Below, piece by piece: positions 13,764-23,313 of a stretch of 64,000 nucleotides of DNA (position 1 is its first letter; each line of letters opens with the position of its first letter). The DNA is from Tausonia pullulans (taxonomy: Eukaryota > Basidiomycota > Tremellomycetes > Cystofilobasidiales > Mrakiaceae), in contig OX637629.1 of assembly GCA_951802195.1 (NCBI GenBank), positions 620,001 to 684,000 of the forward strand, given 5' to 3'. The notes under the pieces are model-generated. The model had not been told where the DNA came from, did no database searches, and saw nothing but the letters and a program-made list of their open reading frames with translations. The position numbers and the translations under genes are program-made.

Positions 13764-14333
13764 ACAGGCGGCGGCGAACGAGCGTCCCGTTTTGAGGATC
13801 CAGGGGCCGCGGGCTGCTGGCCAGCCCAGCCTCGTCTGTTGCTCATCACTGCTCAAAGAGACAGATTAGACTGACTCTCGCTCAGTAGTATATGTTCATT
13901 TCGATGCTACACATGGACTACGATACCTTGCTCACATGCTCAGGATGTTCCGTTCGGGGCAGAAAGAAGAGACGTGCGAAGACAAAGAGGACTTATGTAT
14001 ACAGCCTCTGAGCAGAGGGAGAAAGAAAGAGAAGCGGAGGAAAAGGAAGAGGTGGAAAAGACGAAGAGGGCGAATAGGACTCGATTGTTTGTGGCGTCGA
14101 GCGTTTGGTTTTCGTAAAAGACTAGGAAGAAAGAAGCTAGAGGAACTGGTAGAGGTGGGAGTCGGTTGCTGAGCGAGGATAGTAAACAGGGGGTGGATAC
14201 GGGGTCGGGAAGCAACAGCGAGCAAAAAAGTGGAACAAACATTGGTAGTGGCATGGGAGAGCGAGACAAAGAACCAAGGAGAGAGATTGTCCGTGAGGAG
14301 TCAAGGAACCAAGCGTGCCCATTCTTCCGTTCG
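13764..14333. other. Convergent intergenic region
   Basis: About 570 bases between two converging genes. It is purine-rich on the + strand around 13960-14170 and probably represents 3' untranslated sequence. No gene, RNA or repeat element recognised. Confidence 0.55.
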
Positions 14334-17307
14334 TCAGGGCGTCCGACCCTCTCCCGTCGACCGATGGTCACCATTGTTGGAACCGTCGACTCCGCCGCCG
14401 GCACCTCCTCCTCCAGGGCTGAGACCGAGCTTCTGCTGCTGCTGCTGCCAAATGTTGGGGCTGCCCGCATTGCTGCTGTTCGATCGACCCCCTCCTCCTC
14501 CTCCGCCGCCGCCGCCGCCTCCACCTGAACCTCCCTGCTGCTGTTGAGCCTGAGCCGCCGCCGCCGCCTGCTGCGCCGCCCTCGACTGCAAACCCCCCAA
14601 CAACGCATCCACAAACGCGCTCTCGATCTCGACGCCGTTCGAGTTCCTGCAAATGATACGATCGCCGAAACTGGACCCGTCATTCGCGGCCCTCAGGAGC
14701 GTCTTGGCCGCTCGCGAGCCGGCCTCCATGGCGTCCCTGACAGCCGCATCGAAGGGCAAGGGGAAATGCGAGCGGAGGATAGACCAGACATGCCGGATAG
14801 GGAGGTAAGGTGGGGGGTTGTTGCTCCTGGACGTATTATTGTTGGGCGACGACGTCTCCCGGTTCGACGAAGAAGGCGAAGCGAGCGTCGGGTCTTCCGA
14901 GGGAGGCTTGGCGAGGCAGTTGGAAGGTTGGGCGTTGATAGCCGTAACGAGATCGTTGCAAAAGGCGAGAAGCCCCGGGTCGCCCGAGACCGACTGCTCA
15001 TCAAGCTTACAGCAGACCCGAAGGCGGTCCATGACGTTCAAAGCCTGGACAGAGCCAATCTCGATCCGGCCCGAGGGGGAAGGTCGGCTGTTATTGTTGC
15101 TGTTGCTGCCATTGTTACCGCCGTGGTGGCTGCTATTGCCGCCGTTGTTGTTGCCGTTGCTGTTGTTGCCGAAGGGGCTCGAGGAACCGGCATGCTGGTT
15201 CGGGAAGAGGCTGCTGTTGCCGCCACTGCCGGAGGGCGTACTGGGCCGAAGCCCGCCAAAACCGTTCAGGAGGTTGTTAACAGCGCTCATGCTGTTGTTC
15301 TGCTGGGATGATGACGATGGGAAAGACGGGAACCCGCCCGACGCGAGCGGGCTCGAGGCCGCGACATGGTGAGCTTGCCCGAAGGACGAGCTATCGAGCC
15401 CGCGGTGTGAGTTGGACGACGACGGTCGGTTTGGCGGGGCGACAAAGGGGAACGTCTGCGCTGGAAACGGTTGGAACGGCGAGGAGTTGGACGACGAATG
15501 CGACGCTCCAAGCCCGACACCGGGGAAGAGCCCCGAGCCGAGCGAGCCGTGCCCTCCGACGTTAGCAAAGAAGTTTGGGAGGTTCGAGTGGCCGGCGGCT
15601 CCTGCGGCAGCGGCTAGACGGGCAAACTGGGCCTGCTGCTCGAGCTGTTGCGAGTACTGGAGGACGTCCTCCGGTCGAGGCATCTGACCAAAGCCAGGCG
15701 GAAGACCCTGGGGGAAAGCGTTTCGGAGCTGCTGCTGCTGAAGCAAAACCGCCTGCGCGTCAAAGAGAGCGCCTGCGCCGCCGAGGTTGAGCCCTCCGCC
15801 AGGGTTGAAGGGCATCCGGATCCCAGACTGGGACGACGACCTCGAAGCCGAGTTATTAAAGGCGTTATCGAGACCCAAAGGCGAGCCAGCAGCCGAGGTC
15901 GATCGGGAGAGCCCACGCTGGCTCGAAACCGTCCGCTTGCGAGAGCGTCTGCCGCGATCCTCGCCGTCAGAGTCCGCCCCTGAGCCGGAGTCTGAGCGCG
16001 AGTAAGAGCCACTGTCGTTGTCGGTTCGGAGTTTGGGCGAGACGCCGAGGCTGCCCGTCGTGTCGAGAAGCTTGCCTCGGCCGGTCGGGCCAGACCGAAT
16101 GGGGGCCTAAGCAAGCAAGCAGGGGCGGGACGAACAATGTCAGCAGGGATGCCCTAGGATGGTAGAAAGTGAGCAGTAGTGGGGTCGGGCGGAAGGCCTT
16201 CAAAGGCCGGGCACGGAGCGGAAGCCGGGGGGCCAGCCAGCGTGACTTGGTCAGGGAGGGAAATTGGTTCCCGCTGGGGACAGGCCCGGAGCGGCCTTCC
16301 GTGGCCTTCCCTTCCCGCTCTTGAAACCAGGCCAAAGTGGATGCATGGATGGCTTCCGAGGAGCAGCGCAGAGAAAAGGCAAGAGCGAGGCGGAATGACA
16401 GCGCAAAGTAGCAGCAACCCCAGCCGGGCAGAGGGGAATCACGCAGGAGCGCCGCCGCAAAGACGGGAATGGGCCGAGGGGAAGAGACCGCGTCAAGCTA
16501 TTCGGTCCTTCGTTCCATCAGCTCATGCCGGCCCTCTGCCTTCCGTATGGACGAGCCCGGTCCGCCGCTGGAGACACAGTGGAGAGCTGGACTAGATCCA
16601 GAATCATCCGCGACGGGAGAGGCCAGGGCCGCCCATGACACCACCCGCTCGGCTCTTGCTGGCGGGTGACTCGATGGAAAAGGTCCCCCTCGCCCGCTCA
16701 CGCCGGCACTCGCCTCCAGCGAGACCGAGATGCAAGAGAACAAAGGCAAGAGGTGCAGACAGACCCCCCTGAGAGCAAGAGCAAGAGCAACGCGCCCGAA
16801 CTCACCCGGTTCGCTGGTGGCAAGTGGAGCGCCTCTCTTAGCTGAGCATTCTCAGCCTCGACCTCCTTGACGCGCGCCTCGAGATCGGCCAGGTGGGCAG
16901 CTCTCCGGGCTCGGAAGGCCCGTTGGACCTCGCGTGCTCGCGAGGGTGGGAGTGTATCGTTGCGCTTGCGGCCACGCTGCTCGGTACGGGCATTGGGCTA
17001 ATGGAGAGACGGTGAGGGCGAAAGCGAGGTGGACGCGAGCAGGGGCGCGGCAGTGGAACAGAGGCGGCGGCGTCGAGGGTCGGCGACGAGGGCAAGGGTG
17101 CAACAACAGCATGGCGAAGTATGCGATGGACGCCAAGACGTCGAAGGGGGTCGGCGACAGGTCCGAAGGAGGGAGGAGGCAGACAAAGACAGGTTGTAAG
17201 GACGAAGGACGATTGGCGATGAGCGATAAGAAGATTGGATTGGAACCAAGCTCGAGCTTTGGATGGCGTCTTACCGTCGGAATTTGACTTGAAGACGCTT
17301 CCTCCAT
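14334..17307 (-). CDS. bZIP transcription factor (fungal YAP/AP-1-like basic region)
   Basis: Three exons: 17275-17307 (11 codons, MEEASSSQIPT), 16806-16997 (64 codons) and 14334-16106. Exon 2 encodes the whole bZIP: basic region RKRNDTLPPSRAREVQRAFRA, then RRAAHLADLEARVKEVEAEN with heptad leucine positions. Exon 3 encodes a long Ser/Asn/Gly/Gln-rich disordered region, a conserved-looking helical region (NVMDRLRVCCKLDEQS, LAFCNDLVTAIN, ILRSHFPLPFDAAVRDAM) containing several cysteines, and a Gly run and Gln runs near the C-terminus. QRAFRARR resembles the Pap1/Yap class, which binds stress-response promoters; the cysteines would suit redox control, but that is inference. The 699-nt intron after the bZIP exon (16107-16805) is far longer than any other confirmed here. 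Confidence 0.88.
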
Positions 17308-19308
17308 GGCCAGAGGCTGCTCGTCTTCGTCGAGAGGGAACGTCGTCTTGGGTAAGGCTTCTGGGGGTGCAAGCGCGCAAGGCGGGGGGATGGAAAGGGC
17401 GGGGCGGGAGGGGGGATTGCAAAGAAGCTGGCGTTTGGAGGTAGAGAAGGCGCAAGGTCTTCCTGCTGGGGGTCGAAGGCAGGGCAGGGCCGCTGGCTGG
17501 GAGGCGCGCCAGCCAGGGCTGGTTGCCTGTCCGCCTCGTCCTACGCAACACCCGCTTGGTTGCGTTGTATGCTATGTGGGCGTGCCTGGCCTTTTCTTGC
17601 CGGAACGTGCGCCTCTCTCCTGCCTCGGCAATCTCACAGCTTCTCCCCAAAGAGACAGGATAGACAGGCCAAACAGGGCCCTGACGACACAGGGTCCAGG
17701 CGACTCGAAGGCGCCCCGAGCCGCTGATCCCAAACTGGGCGACGACACACAGTCATCATCTCATTTGGCGACAGTGGCGTATGTCCAAAAGTTCCGAGAT
17801 TTCTCATGTGGCGAGAGCCAAAGATGTCAGATCCATTTACAGACAACGAGGCGTCTTGTCCATCTCCTTGAACCATGTGGGGCTGCCAGACTGGGATCAT
17901 TCTTTTCTAAGTCTGCGCTCTCACCCTTTCTTGTCTCTGCGACCACGCGACACCCTTGGCCGCCTCTTCGCATTCTGCCGACACGGGATGGCACCTCATG
18001 GTAGACTACCTTGTGGGAATGCAGACAGCAAGCAATCTCCTCCGGACCTCGGAACCCAGGTCTCGCTCGCTTGTCAACATTTCTTGCCCAGTCTATCCTC
18101 TGACGCCCCTCCCCCGGCGTGGCTCCTTGCGAGCCCGGCCCGGTCCGTTGCCATTCAAACTCATTCCGAACTAATGCTGGATGTATGGAATTCCCCGCGC
18201 AAGTGTGATCCCACCATTGACCGATTCCCACTCAACAAGACGAATCGACCGCGGCCGAGCAAACGGGTCCTTCACAACTCGTCATTGTCCAATGGGCGCT
18301 TCTCTACTTCAGTCGTCATTACGAGAGGCGGCCAACCGACTATAGTCTCTGAAATTCACGGCTCGGCGTCGGCCTTGTTCTCCGATGTTGCAATCCATCA
18401 CTGAGAGCAGATCTCACTCTCTCTTTCCGCCTTGCTCATTGGTTCCTTAACCCCTCCCCCTCTCATCGTAGTCGCCGTTATCACAAGCAGCCCACAACTC
18501 TGCCTAGTTGATCGATGGACAGGTACCCAACGTTGATCATCATGGCCTTGCTCCAGTCAACTCAACGCTCGTCTGTGCTTCCATCAGCTCTCCAGCCCAG
18601 AAAGCTCAGACAGCTCAGAGGGTAGACACGTCCACCTCTCAATCTCGATCTTATGTGAGCAAGCATGCGAGGGGGAAGTCCGACAGTCGGATCAGCAGCT
18701 GCTCCTTTGGCCGCGCCTAGTCACTTGCGAGCTGCTCAGCGGCCATCCTAACCTCGCCGATGCCCCGCTTCCTTGACTTTCACCATTGTCCTCTCTTTCT
18801 CACTACCGCTGCTCGAGGATCTCCTGTCCGATCTATGGTCCAGCGAGGGCGAGGTCAAGCCCGCCTGCAGAGCTCTGGCTGTAGAAGCTGGCCCCACTTC
18901 GGCGCACTCAGCCTGCAGAATGGGATCCTCTTGAGGCCTGGATCGTCGATCTCCGGTGTTTTGAACACCCGTCCATCTGGTCCCCAGCCTCTGCATGCGA
19001 GCACCTCAGCTTCTCACGCTCCATGATGAGCGCGGCGAGACATAAGGCTGTCCACGACTGGTCTTTCTCCCTCGCTCGTTCACTTGATGCTCGAGAAAGA
19101 AACCGTCTTGATCGTACAATCATCCTCCCTCCACCACACTCCGCCACAGGCAGACAGACGGGCTGGCAGTCGTGAGTCTCTTGAGAACCCAGGCTCGTCA
19201 CTGCTCCCAGACGTACGCGCGCTCTGCGGAGAAGTAAGCCCCGTCGACAACGGTCCAGAACGCGCGGACCGACACCCGATCGAGCCCTGAGGTGCCGAAC
19301 TCGCTCGC
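17308..19308. other. 2 kb gap upstream of the bZIP gene and downstream of BUD31
   Basis: No supported gene. Open frames here (for example + strand 17306-18004 and 17781-18404) overlap in different phases and lack domain or splice support. The region lies upstream of the bZIP gene, so it probably carries its promoter and leader. Unusual length for this compact gene layout. Confidence 0.5.
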
Positions 19309-20414
19309 TCACGATTCGCTTGAGCAACCCTTGCATCCTAGAGTGTTGGAGACACACGCGTCAGCGAAATGTGGTTTGCTCGAAAGGAGGAGGAGTCAAC
19401 ACCAGAGAGAGAGGTCAGGTACGCACCACAGTGAACGCATTGGATCACCATGCCCGGCTTGAGGTTTGCCTTAGGGACACGGCAGATGCATGTGCTGCCT
19501 TGGTAGTTCATGTCCTGCCGTTGTCAAAAAAACGACCATATACGCGCACGTCAGTCATCGATGCCGAAGGATCTCGCCCCCCCAAGCCCATCCGGTTGCC
19601 GAGGCATATCGGGATGGCCAGGGCCTAGCTGATGAGGAAGTGGCGGGATGAACACGCGTTCGTACGAAAACAACTACGAACCTTAGTCTGGATGCACTTG
19701 ACACAGCAGAGCTTGTGGTATCCGGGCTTCTTCCACTTGGCGATCAAACTGTGTCCCACGCAGACATCAGTGTCAGCGACCGAATAAACGCATCGAAACG
19801 AAGAAACGCGTCGACGCGCGTTGACTGAGTGGACGAACGAGGCATCGGCGTATCCCTCCTTCAGTAGCCAGTCGTAGAGTGGCTTGTCGATCGCTTCCCG
19901 GGTGTAATAGAGGTCGTAGATGTATTTAGAGCTATAAGATGGATGGCAGATGGATGGCAGACGGTCAGAAAGCGAGGCCGAACGAGCGAGCGACGCGTGC
20001 GGAGAGGTCATCGGCCAAATTACGCACCGAGCGTGCGAGACTCGTGACTATTGTTATCATGAACAAGGCTCACCGATGTCAGTCTACCGGTCTTCAGGAA
20101 AAAAGAGAAAGAGAGAGCGAGCCCGAACTGACGATGCCCCAAGTCGTCTCGACCTTTCTCTTGCCCTCATGCGGCTCGTTCTCCTCGTCCCGCATTTTGC
20201 GGGCGTAGTCCTCGAGAATCGGAGCGATCTCCTCGTACTGTACGAGACAAAAGACGTCAATCAAGAGGCTGTGGTGTACTATAGGAAGATGTGGAAAGAC
20301 ACGCACGCCCTCAGGAGGAGGCTTCGTACGCGACGTCTTGATCTTGGGCACTGGATGGGGGGCAAGGGAGACGTCAGTCCGAGCTCAGGCCCAAAGCGGC
20401 GATAACGACGCACT
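19309..20414 (-). CDS. BUD31: Spliceosome-associated zinc-knuckle protein BUD31
   Basis: BUD31 is a small core component of the activated spliceosome. Eight exons (20414; 20307-20350; 20133-20237; 20028-20047; 19839-19931; 19682-19748; 19427-19514; 19309-19337) give 148 residues with an exactly closing frame. Diagnostic segments are MPKIKTSRTKPPPEG, PHEGKRKVETTW, KYIYDLYYTREAI, LIAKWKKPGYHKLCCVKC, STCICRVPKANL and the terminal Cys cluster CVHCGCKGC, which binds zinc. The start codon is assembled by splicing: A at 20414 is joined to TG at 20350-20349 across a 63-nt intron (20351-20413, GTGCGT...CAG). Exon 4 is only 20 nt. One donor is GTTCGT (19838). The next real upstream ATG is in another frame, so the split ATG is the probable start. 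Confidence 0.92.
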
Positions 20415-20600
20415 AACTGGTACAGAAGAGCGATGAAGGACGACCAGGCGACAGGTGTGGGGATATGGTGGTCGTTGTCGGAGGAGAGACGGCTCGCGCC
20501 GAGGAGGGCGAGACGAGCAAGCATGCGGGCTTCTCTCTTCCGTTGCGCGCAGACCTTTCGAGCCTCTAACCTCCACTTTCTCTCCCTTCCTTCTTCCGCC
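20415..20600. promoter_or_regulatory. Short divergent promoter shared by BUD31 and MRH4
   Basis: Only about 186 bases separate the BUD31 start-codon A from the MRH4 ATG, and part of this must be the two 5' leaders. It must therefore drive transcription in both directions. On the BUD31 strand an out-of-frame upstream ATG precedes the spliced start. No TATA-like element was assigned. Confidence 0.55.
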
Positions 20601-23313
20601 ATGCTCTCCCAGCTGCTTTCGCTTGCAGCAGGCCCGTCGAGAGCACCTCTCCGTGGGCCCTGTCGGCTCGCCGCCCACTTTCATTCCTCGCATCCGCTTG
20701 ACGCCGTCCGGAAGCGGACGACGGCGCACCGCATCATGCAAGGTCTCAGGGGCCGTTGGGACGAGGACCGTACGTGTGTGGAGGGCGGAATGTTGATGAT
20801 GACTTTCGTCTTCTTCTCTTCTCTCTCCTTCTTTGGGACTTGTCACGTCAACGCCCTCTAACAACGTGTTCCGCCTCACACGCAGATCGCAAGCTGCCCA
20901 AGCGACAGCGGCTTGCGGCCGACATGACGAACCGGCGCAACGTCCATCCGGACCTCCTCCGGAAGAAGCCACCAACAGCTCGACAGATCTTTCATCAAAA
21001 ACAGCAGCAGCTCCGACGGGAACAGGGGCCTTCAAGCCTTGTCGTCGGAACCTCGCTCCTCGCTGCGACGCCACCCAGGCGTCTCTCGCGCGTCGCGTAC
21101 GCTCAGAATCGTCGAAGAGGTGCCGCCAAGGATGAGGAAGTCAAGAAGCCGTCGAGGAAGGACGCAGCCTTCACCTTCCAGGCTGAACCTCTCTCCCGGA
21201 ATCCTCGACCTGCCTCGGGCTTCGTCTCTCACCCAACACTCACGAGCCTCCCTCAGCACTTCTCGGCACCGCCACTCAGGGACGGCATGCTCTCGTCGAT
21301 CAAGACATATCTCGCCCATAACACGACGTTCCAGAAGCAGTCACTCCGACCTAGCCCGATCCAGCGGCTCATCCTCGACCACTTCTTCGTCAAGCCCGAA
21401 GTTTCGCCTCTGAAGGCGCGCCTGGCTCGGTCAGCCTCGAATGACGACGACACCAGCACCAGCAGTCTAGCGGCCGCCACCGTTCCCAAGGGCATGAAGC
21501 CTGGCAGCAAAACGCTCCTCGCCGCGGAGACGGGTTCCGGCAAAACGCTCGCCTACGCGCTCCCGATCATTGAGGGCCTCAAGGCGGCCGAGGAGGCTGC
21601 TCGTGCAGCAAACGGTGGGGTCGACGTCAATGCCGAAATGACGGCCTATGACGGCGGCCCTCACCTCCGACCGCGCGCCGTGGTGATTGTCCCGACGCAC
21701 GAGCTCGCCCGTCAGACAGCAGCCGTCTTCAAGTCGCTTTCGCACGAGGTCAAGCTTCGGATTTGCTGTCTTTCGGCTGGGTCCGGGTCGGGCGAGGACA
21801 AGGGCGTTCACGCGCGGGATCCCAAGTCGGACGTTGTGATCGGCACGATTGGCGCCGTTCGGGAGTTGCTTGGAATGTCGGTCCACCGGGAGGAGCTGTC
21901 GGAGGCGCGGATCTCGAAAAAGGAGTCCAAGTTACTCGAGGAGCACATCCTTAAGGTTGCACAGGAGGCCCGCGAAGCTCACCAGACTTCGTGGCGGGAT
22001 GTGTTCAAGGGAGCGGCAGAGAAGGAGCCTTGGCGCCCAGACACGCGTAAAACGTGGCTAGAGAACCTGGAGGATCTTGAGGAGCACACAGAGGCCTCAG
22101 GTGGCTCCATGCGGCCAGAGTGGAAACTGCCGGCGATGAAATCGTGGTCGCCACGGGAGAAGAAGCAGCATCTCAGCCTGGAGAAGGTCGAATGGATCGC
22201 GATCGATGAGGCTGATGTCGTCTTCAGTGGGTCTAGCGCGTGCTGTTTGTATGGTTCCATCATCTAACTCTCTTTTCCTCCTTCTCTTCCCCTCTCAGAC
22301 GTCGACTTTATCGACCATATTGTCCCCGTCATCAACCAGCTCTTCAAAAACCCGACGCCCCCTCGCATGATCATGGCCACTGCCACCGTCCCCGACTCGC
22401 TGTCGACCTTCCTCCGAGACCAGCACCCGACGACCCACCGTCTCATCACTCCCAACCTCCACCGTCTCCCCGCCACGGTTTCGGTTGATAAGGTCAACTG
22501 GTCCGGCGGCAATTGGCGCGCTGACGTCCTCCTCGAGATCCGGCGGGCGCTTATCGAGGATGCTCGCGAGGGCAAGATGGACTCTCAGGTTATCGTCTTT
22601 ACGAACAAGAACACTAAGGCTGAGGAGTTTGCGCAATACCTCGAGGAGAAGGACGTTAAGAACGTCGTCCTTACTTCGGAAGGCAACCGGCGGATCAGGG
22701 GATCGAGCAAGCCGATCGCTGGTGCGTCACTCTCTCCATCTTCCTTGTTCTTGCTGCCAAGCCGCGAGCTGATTCGCCTTCTCCTCACTCCTTTAGGCTT
22801 CATCAATAACGCGACCGACCAGACCAAGGCCGTCCGCGCCCACGAGCGCGCCCTTGAAGAATATCGCAAGGACCCGACGGCAACCCCTCCCGTCATCTAC
22901 CAGAAGCGACCGGACCCTAGCGCCCCCCGAGTCCTCATCACGACGGGTCTTCTCGCTCGCGGCATTGATTTTGCCAACACGGTCTCGACGGCCATTCTCC
23001 TCGACGAGCCTCGGAACGCGCTGGATTTCCTCCACCGCGCTGGACGGGTCGGTCGCGCGGGCGCAAACGGCAAGGTCATCATCTTTACAAAGCAGAAGCA
23101 GCCGAAGATCAGGCAGGGAGGTGGAAAAGGTCGGGGTGGAGCGATCTGGAAGACGGTGAGTGTTGCTTTAAGCTTGCTCTCGAGTGTTTCTACTCACGTT
23201 TTACCTCCCCCTTCTTACAGGTCAAGGCTGCTCGTGCCCGGTTCGAAGAATCAAACGGCGGGCCCCAACTCAAGCGCAAGTCGCTTCGTTGCAAGAACTC
23301 GAAGCAGCATTGA
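20601..23313 (+). CDS. MRH4: Mitochondrial DEAD-box RNA helicase (Mrh4-like)
   Basis: Five exons (20601-20769, 20886-22226, 22299-22721, 22797-23155, 23221-23313) give 794 residues. The N-terminus MLSQLLSLAAGPSRAPLRG is Arg/Ser/Leu-rich without acidic residues, fitting a mitochondrial presequence. Helicase motifs appear in order: I AETGSGKT, Ia PTHELARQ, II DEAD, III as TAT (in MATATVP) instead of the usual SAT, IV VIVFTN, V ARGIDF and VI HRAGRVGRAG. Long insertions lie between motifs I and II, as expected for the divergent Mrh4 group, which acts in assembly of the large mitochondrial ribosomal subunit. The C-terminus is short and basic. Family assignment rests on the presequence plus insertions; another mitochondrial DEAD-box type is possible. 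Confidence 0.82.

Noticed and set aside
14544-15311. Long + strand open frame of 255 codons
   Set aside because: It is antisense to exon 3 of the bZIP gene and owes its openness to that gene's GC-rich codon use; composition is Arg/Gly-rich with no domain.
17306-18404. Overlapping + strand open frames of 232 and 207 codons
   Set aside because: They overlap each other in different phases, have no recognisable domain or splice support, and lie upstream of the oppositely transcribed bZIP gene.
20415-21074. - strand frame extending BUD31 upstream
   Set aside because: It is in frame with the split ATG but runs antisense through MRH4 exons 1 and 2, has no BUD31-family extension, and would need a start inside the neighbouring gene.
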